Below, piece after piece: positions 17,978 to 27,143 of a stretch of 64,000 bases of DNA. Source of the stretch: an uncultured Clostridium sp. (GTDB lineage: Bacteria; Bacillota; Clostridia; UBA1212; UBA1255); the NCBI GenBank assembly GCA_900543695.1, contig UQSG01000010.1, positions 5,592-69,591 on the forward strand. The letters are read 5' to 3'. Numbering within the stretch: the stretch's first letter is position 1; every line of letters starts with the position of its first letter. A program made the translations under genes and the position numbers. The notes below the pieces were generated by a model, which saw nothing but the letters and a program-made list of their open reading frames with translations, was not told the origin of the DNA and made no database searches.

Positions 17978-18101
17978 AACACCTCCGTACCAATTCATTT
18001 TACTATGATTTCCTCCTGAATGCAATTTCCTGCATGCATAAAACCACTCCGGCCGTCATAAGTTTTATACAAAGAACAGCCGTAAAGGGGTTTTGTACAA
18101 A

Positions 18102-18392
18102 ATGAACCATTCTGTAATTCTGAAGGACTACATAGAAAACCGCGTTTACGAGGTCGCACAGTATATACTGGATACAAACTGTACGGTCCGCGCGGCGGCC
18201 AAAAAGTTCGAAGTAAGTAAATCAACCGTACATAAAGACCTCGTAGACCGCCTGCCTCATCTGAACGGCACGCTTGCGGAAGAAGTCCGAAAGGTATTGG
18301 ATGGAAACAAGGCCGAGCGCCACATCCGCGGAGGCCTGGCTACAAAAGCGAAATATGAAGAGGTAAGAAAACGCAGAGACTGTACCGGATAA
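18102..18392 (+). CDS. spoIIID: Sporulation transcriptional regulator SpoIIID
   Basis: A 96-residue DNA-binding protein. The helix-turn-helix is recognisable as TVRAAAKKFEVSKSTVHKDL (residues about 29-48), followed by the basic C-terminal segment with RHIRGGLATKAKYE. SpoIIID acts in the mother cell with sigma-E and leads to sigma-K expression. The ATG at 18102 has AAAGGGG about 11 bases upstream. The region before it holds a TATACAAA resembling a sigma-E -10 element, but no matching -35 at the right distance. It is divergent from the ZnuA-like gene; its stop is one base from that of the convergent ABC gene. Confidence 0.95.
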   Translation: MNHSVILKDYIENRVYEVAQYILDTNCTVRAAAKKFEVSKSTVHKDLVDRLPHLNGTLAEEVRKVLDGNKAERHIRGGLATKAKYEEVRKRRDCTG

Positions 18393-18393
18393 G

Positions 18394-20646
18394 CTATTGC
18401 CGGTTTCTGCTCATTTTCGACATCTGACGCTGCGCCATGACCAAATCGTAATAAATGCCCTTTTGCTTCAGCAATTCCTCGTGGCTCCCAACCTCGGCGA
18501 CGCCCTTTTTGTCGAGCACCACAATCCGCGTGGCATTCCGCAGCGTCGACAGGCGATGAGCGATCGCAATCGTTGTGCGGTCGCTCGTCAGCATCTGCAG
18601 AGAGTCCTGAATCTGCTTTTCGATTTCCGTATCCAGAGAGGCTGTAGCCTCGTCGAGAATCAAAATTTTAGGGTTGCGGAGCAGCGCGCGTGCGATGGCA
18701 AGTCTCTGCCGTTCTCCTCCCGAAAGAGTATGCCCTCGTTCTCCGATGACGGTGTTGTAGCCGTCCGGAAGCTTTATGATGAATTCATGCGCGCCCGCTA
18801 TTTTTGCGGCATCGATGATTTCCTCCCGCGTAGCGTCTGCCTTTGCATAAAGCAGGTTGTCGTATACAGAACCGGAAAACAGGATCGTTTCCTGCAGCAC
18901 CACGCCGATCTGACTGCGCAGTGAATGCTGCGAAATCTCTCTGATATCGATCCCATCGATTCGGATGCTTCCTTCGGTAACATCGTACAGACGCATGACA
19001 AGATTGATGAGAGTAGACTTTCCAACGCCGGATTTTCCGACCAGGCCGATCATCTCGCCGGGCTGAATTTTTAAATTGATATCCTTCAGCACATCTGTAA
19101 TGTGGTCATAGCTGAAAGATACATGATCAAATTCAATTTCACCGCGCAATGAGACGTCGACCGGGTTCGCTGCGTCGGCAACCTCCGTCTTTTCATCCAC
19201 AATATCAAAGATCCGCACGATAGAGGTGAAAACGCGGGTGAGCGCATTCGGAATGCTGACCAGCCAATCGATCGGCGCGTAAACCATGGCGATATACGAA
19301 GAAAGCATCGAGGCTTCGCCGATCGTCATGGCGCCGTTCAGGATTTTGCTGCCGGTATAATAAAGCACTAGGAAATTTCCGATCATGAGGCTGATTCGGA
19401 TAAACGGAGAGAGCAGCGCGTACATCGTCTCGTTTTTCACCGAAATATCGCGTTCGCGCGCGGCAGCGGCGTCATACCGCTTCGTTTCTTTTTCTTCCGT
19501 GCCGAATGCTTTTACAACGCGAATCCCCGAAAAAATATCATGCAGGATCGTGCCGCATTTCGATGATGCGCTCCACTGACGGCTATAAATTTTACGAGTA
19601 TAATTCCAAAAAATTTTCGTCGGAATAATTGCAATCGGCATGGGCAGGAGAAAAATCAGCAAAAGCTTCCAGTCATACAGGATCAGGATGACGCTGACGC
19701 CGATCAGCTGCAGGAATACGCCGAGTACGTTCGGAACCTGCGAGTTGATAAAATTCTGCACCTCTTGCGTGTCGTTGACAACACGGTTCATCAGCTCGCC
19801 CGTCGTCTTTTTGGAAATGCCGGAAAGCGAGAGCTCTTGTACTTTGTCGAACACCATCATCCGCAGATGCACGATGACTTTGGCGCCGACCTGCATCATG
19901 AGCAGATTTCGGATAATCGAAATGATAAAGTTCAGGACATATGCCGCCAGCATTAAAAGGACAACCAGCAGAAAGCCGATAAATACGCGGCCTCGATCGG
20001 AAGCGATCGCCGCTCCGATTTCAGGGTTGTTGATGTAGGAATCGACCAGAATTTTATTGATATAAGGATTGACCAGGCCGATCAGGAGCACGCCGATAAA
20101 CAGCAGGGAGGACCAGATCAGCCTTGCTTTATGCGGCCGCAGAATATCCCAGAGCCTGCCCAGAAGCTTTTTCTTGTTTACGCAATTCAGACAGATACTG
20201 CTGCCCGGCTGGAACGGCGTCCCGCATACGGGGCAAACACGTTCAGAGGCGTTTTCTCCTTCTTGGCGATAAATGCCTTTCTCAAGAAAAAGATTGTATT
20301 TGTTTACCAGAAGACCGAAGAGCTTCTGACGATCCATGCTGCCGCGGCAAAAGACATACGGCTCTTCAGATTCTTTCCATATGCATTCGACTGCTACGGA
20401 GCCGACCTCCGGCCGATATACGAATTTCTGTATGGAGGACAGCGCGTGCGCCTCCCTTTCGGCCGTCCCTTCCCACAATATAAATTCTGTTTCGGTGAGA
20501 ATGGCGATTCCGTCCGCGGCGCTGCCGTTTTTATCTAAATTATAGGAAAATACGGAAAGTATCTGGTTCTCCTGCAAGCCGCAGCCATTATCGCGCAGCT
20601 TTTTCAGAAGAGCCGTTCTGTAATAGGATCCTTCTTCCATATGCAT
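18394..20646 (-). CDS. ABC exporter with N-terminal zinc-ribbon extension (second of pair)
   Basis: 750 residues: a soluble N-terminal domain (1-135), a four-cysteine zinc ribbon (Cys138, Cys141, Cys152, Cys155), six membrane helices (about 170-440), and a nucleotide-binding domain with GKSGVGKST, LSGGE and LILDEA. The layout is that of a type IV half-exporter of the MsbA class with an added front end. It shares this front end with the ABC gene at 21203-23485, so the two probably form a heterodimer with DUF1854 as partner. Last gene of the three-gene operon. The substrate is unknown. Confidence 0.88.
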   Translation of the reverse strand: MHMEEGSYYRTALLKKLRDNGCGLQENQILSVFSYNLDKNGSAADGIAILTETEFILWEGTAEREAHALSSIQKFVYRPEVGSVAVECIWKESEEPYVFCRGSMDRQKLFGLLVNKYNLFLEKGIYRQEGENASERVCPVCGTPFQPGSSICLNCVNKKKLLGRLWDILRPHKARLIWSSLLFIGVLLIGLVNPYINKILVDSYINNPEIGAAIASDRGRVFIGFLLVVLLMLAAYVLNFIISIIRNLLMMQVGAKVIVHLRMMVFDKVQELSLSGISKKTTGELMNRVVNDTQEVQNFINSQVPNVLGVFLQLIGVSVILILYDWKLLLIFLLPMPIAIIPTKIFWNYTRKIYSRQWSASSKCGTILHDIFSGIRVVKAFGTEEKETKRYDAAAARERDISVKNETMYALLSPFIRISLMIGNFLVLYYTGSKILNGAMTIGEASMLSSYIAMVYAPIDWLVSIPNALTRVFTSIVRIFDIVDEKTEVADAANPVDVSLRGEIEFDHVSFSYDHITDVLKDINLKIQPGEMIGLVGKSGVGKSTLINLVMRLYDVTEGSIRIDGIDIREISQHSLRSQIGVVLQETILFSGSVYDNLLYAKADATREEIIDAAKIAGAHEFIIKLPDGYNTVIGERGHTLSGGERQRLAIARALLRNPKILILDEATASLDTEIEKQIQDSLQMLTSDRTTIAIAHRLSTLRNATRIVVLDKKGVAEVGSHEELLKQKGIYYDLVMAQRQMSKMSRNRQ

Positions 20647-20664
20647 AACGATGCCTTTCTGCCA

Positions 20665-21192
20665 TCACAAGTAAAGCTCGATTTTTTTATAGCTTGCGCG
20701 GTCCAGCCTTTCGATGCTCGGGATCTCGTATCGGTTCCCGTCGATGTCTATGATCATGAGCCGATCCTCATTCATTTTTAAAATACTGCGCTGCGTGTCC
20801 TGAAGCGTGAAGCTTGCTTTGCCCTCCGGCGTAGTAACGTCCCAGTATGTGAAGCCGTACCGGTCCTTCAGGCGGTCGATTGTAACGATCTTTTTTATAT
20901 AATATTTTCGTTTCAGCTCGCGGCGCAGGATTTCGCGCTCGTCGTCTCCGAACAGGGATAGATCTGTTATGATTCCCAGCTCTTTTTGCTCTTCGTCCAG
21001 CACGCTGAGATACCGCTCTGTTTCTTCAAACGGAAACATCCGATGCAGAAATACGCGGCCGTATTCTTTTTCTTCTCCATTTTCTTCCGCAGGGATTTTT
21101 AATGCAAGTAAACCGTCTTTGTCGATAAAATGGGCGTTTTCCCGGGTGAAATACGTTGTTTTTACAATATTTGATAAAGCTTCGTTTCCCAT
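20665..21192 (-). CDS. DUF1854 family protein, ABC exporter partner
   Basis: 175 residues, no signal or membrane segment. The DUF1854 family has a conserved core with ELKRKYYIKKIV, YWDVTTPEGKASF and RYEIPSIERLD-like segments, all visible here in the second half. In some proteobacteria a DUF1854 gene stands beside ABC transporters annotated with cyanophycin metabolism; that link is from family naming and is not shown here. It lies between the two exporter genes with 18- and 10-base gaps, so a shared complex or regulatory role is inferred. Confidence 0.8.
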   Translation of the reverse strand: MGNEALSNIVKTTYFTRENAHFIDKDGLLALKIPAEENGEEKEYGRVFLHRMFPFEETERYLSVLDEEQKELGIITDLSLFGDDEREILRRELKRKYYIKKIVTIDRLKDRYGFTYWDVTTPEGKASFTLQDTQRSILKMNEDRLMIIDIDGNRYEIPSIERLDRASYKKIELYL

Positions 21193-21202
21193 GCTGTTTC
21201 TC

Positions 21203-23485
21203 CTATTCCGTAACGCCGATATTTTTCAGCGCTTCCATCTGCAGCGTGTATAATTTATAATAGATTCCCTTCTGACGGATCAGTTCTGCGTGCGTCCCGT
21301 ATTCTGGCATTTTACCGTTTTCGATGACGATCAGCCGATCCGCGTCACGCAGCGTGGAAAGACGGTGCGCGATCATGATTGTCGTTTTGCCGGCGACGAG
21401 ATTTTCCAGCGCGGACTGAATGGTGCGCTCCGTCTGCGTATCCATCGCGGCGGTGGCTTCATCCAGAATCAATATTTTCGGATTGAGCAGTACGGCTCTG
21501 GCGATGGAAATTCTTTGCCGTTCTCCTCCGGAAAGCTCTTTGTGTCCGAATCCGATCCTTGTATCGTAAGCGTCCGGGAGCTTAATGATAAATTCGTGGG
21601 CCCCTGCGATTTTGGCGGCCTCGATGATTTCTTCTTTGGTTGCTTCCGGCTTCGCATAACGGATGTTTTCCAGAATCGATCCGATAAACAGGTACGTTTC
21701 CTGTGATACGATGGCGATGTTCCGCCGGAGATCGGCAAACGCATATTGCCTGACGTTGATTCCGTCGATCAGAATTTCGCCGCCCGTCACGTCGTAAAGG
21801 CGGATGAGAAGATTTGCAAGCGTGCTTTTCCCCGCGCCGGAATGTCCGACGATTCCGATCATTTTCCCCGGCTCGATCGCGAAAGAAACGTCGTCGATTA
21901 TTTTCCGGCTTTTGTCATAAGAAAATTCCACGTGACGAAATTCTACGCTGCCCTCCAGCGTCTCTTTGCGAACCGGGTTCTGCGCTTCGGTCACGTCCGG
22001 CTCAGCATCGTAAATCTCGAACAGACGCTGCACCGCATTCGTGCATTGGGAAAAGAAATACGTCATATCTACGAACATGAACAGCGGCGCGTTCATCATA
22101 CCGACATAAGAAAGGAAGGTGAGCAGCGTTCCGTAGGTCATCTGGCCGTTCATTGTCATCCAGCCTCCCACGATCCAGACGATGATCGTGCTCATGTACA
22201 TAATGACGTATGCAAACGGGAAGGCGACATTGTTGAATATCGTAATTTCTTTATACATATCGGTGACTCTTCCGGCATGCCGGCGGAAGCGCTTTCCTTC
22301 TTCTTTCTCGCGAGCGAAGGCTTTGATGACGCGCATCCCGGACAGAACGTCCGTAAGCGCGCTGCTCATGGCACGGAAGCAGGAATAGTTTTTCGCGTGA
22401 AGATGCCCCGAACGCCGGAACAGCCTGCTGATGACGAACAAAAACAGCGGAATCACGATCAGACAGAGGAGCGCAAGCAGGGGATTCATGGTGAGCATTA
22501 TAATGAAAACCGCAATCACCTGTACGATATTAATCAGAAAATAAGGCAGGCCGTCCACAAAAAACCAGTATATGGACGTTGCGTCGTTGTTGATCTGCGT
22601 CATGAGCCCGCCGGTCTGCCGCCCGGTAAAAAAGCTGAGGGACAGGCGTTTTATACAGTCGAAGATCGTTCGCTTCATGTCGTAGACGAGCTTTCCTGCA
22701 ACGCGCGAAGTAATGATGGCAGACAGCATATTGATGAGTACGCTGCATATGTTCATGGAAGCGATCAGCAGAATCACAAACAGAAGCTGCCCATAGAAGC
22801 TGCCGTTTTCATTTAATACCTGATCGTAGAAGAATTTTGAGGAAAAATAGGGAGCTATGACGCCGAGCGCGCTTACCAGCACCAGCGCAAGCAGAATCAG
22901 AAAAATTTCTTTCCGGTATTTCTTTAGAAAAATCCACATTCTTTTCACAAGCTTTCCGCGATCCATGCACTTGGGACAGATTTTTCGATTCGGATCGGGA
23001 TACCGGCAGCCGCAGGTCGGGCAGACGGCTTCTTTTTTGAAATCGTCCGGGTTTCTTTCGATTTTTCCGTCTTTTATGTATTGATTGGCGTACTTTACAA
23101 AAAGACGCACGCTTTCTTTGGCGGCGTTTGTGAGCATTGCAAAGAAGCGCGTCTGATCTCCGCATTTTGCGGTAAGGCGCGCGGTTGAAATGAGCGCTTC
23201 AAGAGAAAGCTCGGTGATTTCGGAAAGCCGATAGGTATAAACGTTTTTCTTTCTGTAAGAGGAACGCAGCCTGTTCCTTCGGGCGCACGGCCGGCTCTGT
23301 CCCGTCAGGACAAGCTGGCCCTCCGTTATCACGAGCAGCTCCTTTGTCAGAAGCAGAAACGTATCGCTTTTCATCAGATCCGCAGACAGGTCGCACGATG
23401 CGAAAAGCAGGATTTCATCCGTAGTGATCTTAAGATCACTTAAAATTCCGTTCAGTTCGGAATGATAAGAATCGATTTCCAGCAT
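21203..23485 (-). CDS. ABC exporter with N-terminal zinc-ribbon extension (first of pair)
   Basis: 760 residues with the same order as its downstream partner: a soluble N-domain of about 150 residues, a zinc ribbon (Cys155, Cys158, Cys170, Cys173), six membrane helices and a nucleotide-binding domain with GHSGAGKST, LSGGE and LILDEA. The N-domain has the TKELLVITEGQL strand pattern of a PH-like fold. AAGGAG lies upstream of the ATG. It is the first gene of the minus-strand operon, reading away from the padR gene. Both subunits keep complete ATPase motifs. Confidence 0.88.
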   Translation of the reverse strand: MLEIDSYHSELNGILSDLKITTDEILLFASCDLSADLMKSDTFLLLTKELLVITEGQLVLTGQSRPCARRNRLRSSYRKKNVYTYRLSEITELSLEALISTARLTAKCGDQTRFFAMLTNAAKESVRLFVKYANQYIKDGKIERNPDDFKKEAVCPTCGCRYPDPNRKICPKCMDRGKLVKRMWIFLKKYRKEIFLILLALVLVSALGVIAPYFSSKFFYDQVLNENGSFYGQLLFVILLIASMNICSVLINMLSAIITSRVAGKLVYDMKRTIFDCIKRLSLSFFTGRQTGGLMTQINNDATSIYWFFVDGLPYFLINIVQVIAVFIIMLTMNPLLALLCLIVIPLFLFVISRLFRRSGHLHAKNYSCFRAMSSALTDVLSGMRVIKAFAREKEEGKRFRRHAGRVTDMYKEITIFNNVAFPFAYVIMYMSTIIVWIVGGWMTMNGQMTYGTLLTFLSYVGMMNAPLFMFVDMTYFFSQCTNAVQRLFEIYDAEPDVTEAQNPVRKETLEGSVEFRHVEFSYDKSRKIIDDVSFAIEPGKMIGIVGHSGAGKSTLANLLIRLYDVTGGEILIDGINVRQYAFADLRRNIAIVSQETYLFIGSILENIRYAKPEATKEEIIEAAKIAGAHEFIIKLPDAYDTRIGFGHKELSGGERQRISIARAVLLNPKILILDEATAAMDTQTERTIQSALENLVAGKTTIMIAHRLSTLRDADRLIVIENGKMPEYGTHAELIRQKGIYYKLYTLQMEALKNIGVTE

Positions 23486-23516
23486 TAACTGCGTTCTCCT
23501 TCATTTAGTGATCCTA

Positions 23517-23545
23517 ATTGTAACACAAATATCTATCCGTTTCAA
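23517..23545 (-). promoter_or_regulatory. Promoter of the ABC/DUF1854 operon
   Basis: On the minus strand, TTGAAA (23540-23545), a 17-base spacer and TACAAT (23517-23522) lie 31 bases upstream of the first ABC gene. Confidence 0.7.
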
Positions 23546-23567
23546 TAAAAAATTAACAACATAAAAG

Positions 23568-23607
23568 ATTGATATTATTAGACAAAAATATTAAAATTAA
23601 TATCAAT
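23568..23607. promoter_or_regulatory. Candidate operator: 10-base perfect dyad
   Basis: ATTGATATTA at 23568-23577 is repeated inverted (TAATATCAAT) at 23598-23607, centred between the divergent ABC and padR promoters. It is the only clear dyad in this A+T-rich gap and a reasonable PadR site, though it lacks the common ATGT-N8-ACAT form. Confidence 0.4.
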
Positions 23608-23643
23608 GATTCGTGCAAAATAGATTTTAAAAGATCAAAAGCA

Positions 23644-23671
23644 TTTACATTTTCGAAAAAACAGATATAAC
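23644..23671 (+). promoter_or_regulatory. Possible promoter of the padR gene
   Basis: TTTACA (23644-23649), a 16-base spacer and TATAAC (23666-23671) lie about 40 bases before the padR start. Confidence 0.4.
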
Positions 23672-23710
23672 ACTCGTTGTATTATATAAAAAACATGAGG
23701 AATGAAAAAT

Positions 23711-24058
23711 ATGGCTTCTTTAGAAGAGACGATCAAAGAAAACTTCAGATACGGAATTACAGATATGCTGATTCTGAAGCTTCTGACAGAAGAGGATAAA
23801 TACGTTTACCAGATTACCCGGGATCTGGAAGAAAAATCAAACGGCGTTTTCAAGGTAAGCAAGGTTTCTTTATATATTCCGCTGAACAGGATGGCGCAGC
23901 GGCATTTTGTGGAAGAGTATAAGATGCCGATCAAGGGAGGACGCTACAGAAAGTATTACAGAATTACGGAAACAGGACGAAGCTATCTCAATTTTATGGA
24001 AAAGGAATACAGAGCCATTTACAAGAGCACTCAGCAAATTCTGCGCGGCGGAACCTAG
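23711..24058 (+). CDS. PadR family transcriptional regulator
   Basis: A 115-residue winged-helix protein. The N-terminal helices LEETIKENFRYGITDMLIL, the DLEEKSNGVFKVSKVSLY recognition region and the wing GGRYRKYYRITETG are typical of PadR. The C-terminal dimerisation helix is short. PadR proteins usually repress a neighbouring transporter and respond to small molecules. The gene is divergent from the ABC/DUF1854 operon and is the likely regulator of it. The start at 23711 is preferred because GAGG stands 10 bases upstream; an ATG at 23702 lies too close to it. Confidence 0.88.
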   Translation: MASLEETIKENFRYGITDMLILKLLTEEDKYVYQITRDLEEKSNGVFKVSKVSLYIPLNRMAQRHFVEEYKMPIKGGRYRKYYRITETGRSYLNFMEKEYRAIYKSTQQILRGGT

Positions 24059-24220
24059 ATTTCGGCTGGGGCGTATTGATTTTTAAGACGGAGCTTGCTG
24101 TTTCCACTGACGCTTTCAAAAAGATAGACCGCGGATAAATTTGATATACTGACCTTTGTGGAAACAGAGTTAAGCAGAACCAAAGAGCGACGGCCTGCCA
24201 TCGCTTCGTCCATTCTGATT

Positions 24221-24454
24221 TCATAAGCGGGATGCTTCTTCTGCGGCGCTGTCTGACTGCGCGCGTTCCGCAGGCAGATTTGTTTTTCTGCGCATGACGA
24301 GGCTCCCGATTGCGGCGGCAATTGTGAAAGCATAGTACAGATATCCAGCGTGTCTTCCATACGCCGCCTGCCAAGCTGTTGGAGGAAGGATTTCCTGATC
24401 TGGTGTCTGTTGAAATCGTAAAGAGAACCGTGTGCCGAACGTAAAAAAACTTGT
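24221..24454 (-). pseudogene. Possible remnant of a membrane protein C-terminus
   Basis: The 470-base gap between padR and radC holds one reading frame on the minus strand, with no standard start, that looks protein-like. It has a membrane helix (GYLYYAFTIAAAIGSLV) followed by positive residues (MRRK) and an acidic, Ala/Ser-rich tail ending in stop at 24221. The frame opens after a TAA near 24455 without an ATG, GTG or TTG before the helix. It could be a decayed gene tail or chance. Apart from this and the radC promoter, I see nothing else in the gap. Confidence 0.25.
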
Positions 24455-24479
24455 ATTTTACGCCAAATACAGGTATACT
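24451..24479 (+). promoter_or_regulatory. Promoter of the radC-mreBCD-PBP2 operon
   Basis: TTGTAT (24451-24456), a 17-base spacer and TATACT (24474-24479) lie 49 bases before radC. Confidence 0.65.
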
Positions 24480-24528
24480 AACCATGCGGTATCCGTAGCC
24501 TGATACAGACCTCGAGGAGGTATGAATC

Positions 24529-25254
24529 ATGACTATGAGAACAATTCCGGAAGGAATGCGGCCTTATGAAAGGCTGGAGCGTTGCGGCGCGGAGGCGCTC
24601 AGCGATGCGGAGCTGCTTGCGATCCTGATCAAATCCGGTACGCGGGAACGGTCTGCGCTTGTTATAGCGGAGGAGCTTCTTTTAAAGCACGGGAGCCTTA
24701 CCGATGTCGGAACCGCAGAGCTTTCCGCGCTGAAGAGCTGCGCGGGCATAGGACGCGTCAAGTCTATCCGTCTCCATGCTGCGGCTGAGCTGGGAAGGCG
24801 GATCGCATTCGGCCGTTGCAGAGATAAAATTAAAATTACGGATCATGAATATCTGGGAGACATGCTGATATCGGAAATCGGCCGGCTGCGGCAGGAGGTT
24901 TTTCAGGCACTTTTTTTTGATAAGAAATGGAATTATATTTCCGCCTGCCGGATTTCGGCGGGCACGGTTGACCGGACGCTCGTTCATCCGAGGGAAGTAT
25001 TTTACAATGCGATCAAAAATTTGGCGTCCGCGGTGGTACTGGCGCATAATCATCCTTCGGGAGACTGCAGGCCGAGCCGGGCCGACTACGATACGACGGA
25101 ACGCCTGGTAAAGGCGGGACGGCTTGTCGGGATCGACGTCGCAGATCATATGATTGTCGGAAATGGGAAATATTACAGTATGTACCGTGAGGGCGATCTG
25201 ATAAAAATGAAAGAAAAAACATTAAACGAGGGATCAGAAGATTATGGCACGTGA
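24529..25254 (+). CDS. radC: RadC family protein (JAB metalloprotease fold)
   Basis: 241 residues. Two N-terminal helix-hairpin-helix elements (LSDAELLAILIKSGT and LKSCAGIGRVKSIRL) precede a JAB/MPN domain with the metal motif HNHPSGDCRPSRAD near residue 170. The family is widespread, but its biochemical role remains uncertain; a DNA repair role was not upheld for E. coli RadC. AGGAGGT precedes the ATG. It overlaps mreB by 11 bases, the usual order in Clostridia and Bacilli. Confidence 0.93.
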   Translation: MTMRTIPEGMRPYERLERCGAEALSDAELLAILIKSGTRERSALVIAEELLLKHGSLTDVGTAELSALKSCAGIGRVKSIRLHAAAELGRRIAFGRCRDKIKITDHEYLGDMLISEIGRLRQEVFQALFFDKKWNYISACRISAGTVDRTLVHPREVFYNAIKNLASAVVLAHNHPSGDCRPSRADYDTTERLVKAGRLVGIDVADHMIVGNGKYYSMYREGDLIKMKEKTLNEGSEDYGT

Positions 25255-26263
25255 TATAGGAATCGATTTGGGCACGGCGAATACGCTTGTTCATATGTCC
25301 GGGAAGGGGATTATCATCCGGGAACCGTCCGTCGTGGCGATCAATAAGAACACAAATGAGGTCCTTGCGGTGGGAGACGCCGCAAAACGGATGATCGGCA
25401 GAACGCCGGGAAGCGTCGTTGCCATCCGGCCCCTGCGCGACGGCGTAATCGCAGACTTCGATATGACGGAACAAATGCTGCGGTATTTTATCAGAAAAGC
25501 GGCATCCGTTGCCGGAATTGGGAAGCCGAACCTGATTATCTGCGTCCCGTCCGGAGTGACGGAAGTGGAATATATGGCGGTTGAGGAGGCGGCAGAGCGT
25601 GCCGGCGCGAGGAAGAAGCCGCTTTTATTTGAAGAACCTCTGCTTGCCGCGATCGGAGCGGGGCTGCCGATCGAGGAGGCTACGGGATGCATGGTCGTGG
25701 ATATCGGCGGGGGCACGAGCGAGGTCGCCGTTATTTCCATGGGCGGTATCGTAAATTCCAAATCGCTGCGGGTAGCGGGAGACAAGCTTGACGAATACAT
25801 TTCCATGTATACCAAGCGGGAGCATAACCTGGTGATCGGCGAACGGACGGCAGAAGATATCAAGCTTACAATCGGCGCGGCGCATCCCAAGCCGCAGGAG
25901 GAGTACATGGAAATTAAAGGCAGAGATCTGCTGACCGGACTTCCTAAAAACGTCAAAATTTCTTCCTCTGAGGTTGTAGAAGCGATTCGTGAACCGGTGA
26001 CGGCCATTGTAGACGCCATTAAGGAAGCGCTGGAGGAAACGCCTCCGGAGCTTGCGGCGGACATCATGGAAAAGGGAATCATGCTGACCGGCGGCGGGGC
26101 GCTGCTCAGCGGGCTTGATAAAATCATAAAAATCGAAACGGGTATGCCGGTATGCGTGGCGGAATATCCTCTGGACTGCGTTGCGCTTGGCACGGGGAAA
26201 TGCCTGGAAGAGGGGAACCTGAGAAAAATTTTGTATCAGAACCGTACGTCGGGAATGTTCTGA
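25244..26263 (+). CDS. mreB: Rod shape-determining protein MreB
   Basis: A 339-residue bacterial actin. The phosphate-1 loop with DLGTANTLV near residue 8, the VDIGGGTSEVAVIS phosphate-2 motif near residue 155, and the TGGGALLSGLD adenosine motif near residue 285 are intact. MreB forms membrane-bound filaments that guide the elongasome. It overlaps the end of radC and is followed by mreC and mreD, so it belongs to the shape operon and is not an isolated Mbl paralogue. Confidence 0.96.
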   Translation: MARDIGIDLGTANTLVHMSGKGIIIREPSVVAINKNTNEVLAVGDAAKRMIGRTPGSVVAIRPLRDGVIADFDMTEQMLRYFIRKAASVAGIGKPNLIICVPSGVTEVEYMAVEEAAERAGARKKPLLFEEPLLAAIGAGLPIEEATGCMVVDIGGGTSEVAVISMGGIVNSKSLRVAGDKLDEYISMYTKREHNLVIGERTAEDIKLTIGAAHPKPQEEYMEIKGRDLLTGLPKNVKISSSEVVEAIREPVTAIVDAIKEALEETPPELAADIMEKGIMLTGGGALLSGLDKIIKIETGMPVCVAEYPLDCVALGTGKCLEEGNLRKILYQNRTSGMF

Positions 26264-26278
26264 GGTGTCTGATTCGCA

Positions 26279-27118
26279 GTGAGCAAGAAAACAAAACGGC
26301 TTATTTTTATATTGGCGGGGATTACGGTGCTGCTTGTGGTATTGATAGCGGTTTCAAGCAGGCCGGGAAGCAGTCTGCATTCCGTTTATAAAGTAATCGG
26401 AACGCCGTTCCAATATATTCAGCGGGGGTTTTCCTCTTTTGGGAGGAGTATTAAAAACGCCTTTTCTGTAATAGGAGATTACAGCGAGATCAAAGACAGA
26501 ATCAGCGAGCTTCAGGAGGAAAACGATTCTCTTAAAAATCTGGAGAATGAAAACGAAAAGCTGAAAGAAGAAAATGCAGAGCTTCGCGATCTGCTGGAGC
26601 TGAAGGGGTACTTTGAAGATTATAACATGGTTGCCGCCAATATTATTTCCGAGGACGTTACGGATTGGTTCAATGAGTTCACCATAGACCGGGGAACCTC
26701 CGACGGACTGGAAAACGGCTGCGTCGTAATAACCTCGAAGGGGCTGGTGGGCATCGTTTATAACGCCGGCCCGGCTTCCTCCAAGGTGCGCTGCATTGTG
26801 GATGAACAGAATGTCATTATGGCGCGTATTTCAAGAAACAACGCGCTGGTGCGCGTGCGGGGCATGTCCAATGAAAATTACGAGCATATGCTCGAGCTGG
26901 ACAGGATCGCGGATCAGACGACGCTGTATGCAGGGGATACGATTATTACGGCGGAAAGCGGCGGCGTATATCCGAAGGGTCTGGTGATTGGAACGGTTGT
27001 GCGCATCGAAGAAAATGCCGAATCGGGGACAAGAACGGCCTATATCGAGCCGGCGGTGGATTTTACTGCGGTCAGCCATGTTTATGTGCTGATGCCGTCT
27101 CAGGAGCAGGCCGGCTAA
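26279..27118 (+). CDS. mreC: Rod shape-determining protein MreC
   Basis: 279 residues: a membrane anchor at residues 8-26, a coiled coil at about 75-110 rich in Glu, Leu and Asn (SELQEENDSLKNLENENEK), and the beta-barrel MreC domain, with FTIDRGTSDGLENGC and SSKVRCIVD segments. MreC connects MreB to the extracellular side of PBP2 and other elongasome parts. It starts with GTG at 26279; GAGGTG stands about 12 bases upstream, a rather long spacing. Confidence 0.94.
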   Translation: MSKKTKRLIFILAGITVLLVVLIAVSSRPGSSLHSVYKVIGTPFQYIQRGFSSFGRSIKNAFSVIGDYSEIKDRISELQEENDSLKNLENENEKLKEENAELRDLLELKGYFEDYNMVAANIISEDVTDWFNEFTIDRGTSDGLENGCVVITSKGLVGIVYNAGPASSKVRCIVDEQNVIMARISRNNALVRVRGMSNENYEHMLELDRIADQTTLYAGDTIITAESGGVYPKGLVIGTVVRIEENAESGTRTAYIEPAVDFTAVSHVYVLMPSQEQAG

Positions 27119-27143
27119 GACGCCGCAGGGCGGGGAGAACGGA

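Noticed and set aside
25291..26193. 300-codon open frame opposite mreB
   Set aside because: Antisense shadow of a highly biased gene; Ser/Ile/Pro-rich composition and no start signal.
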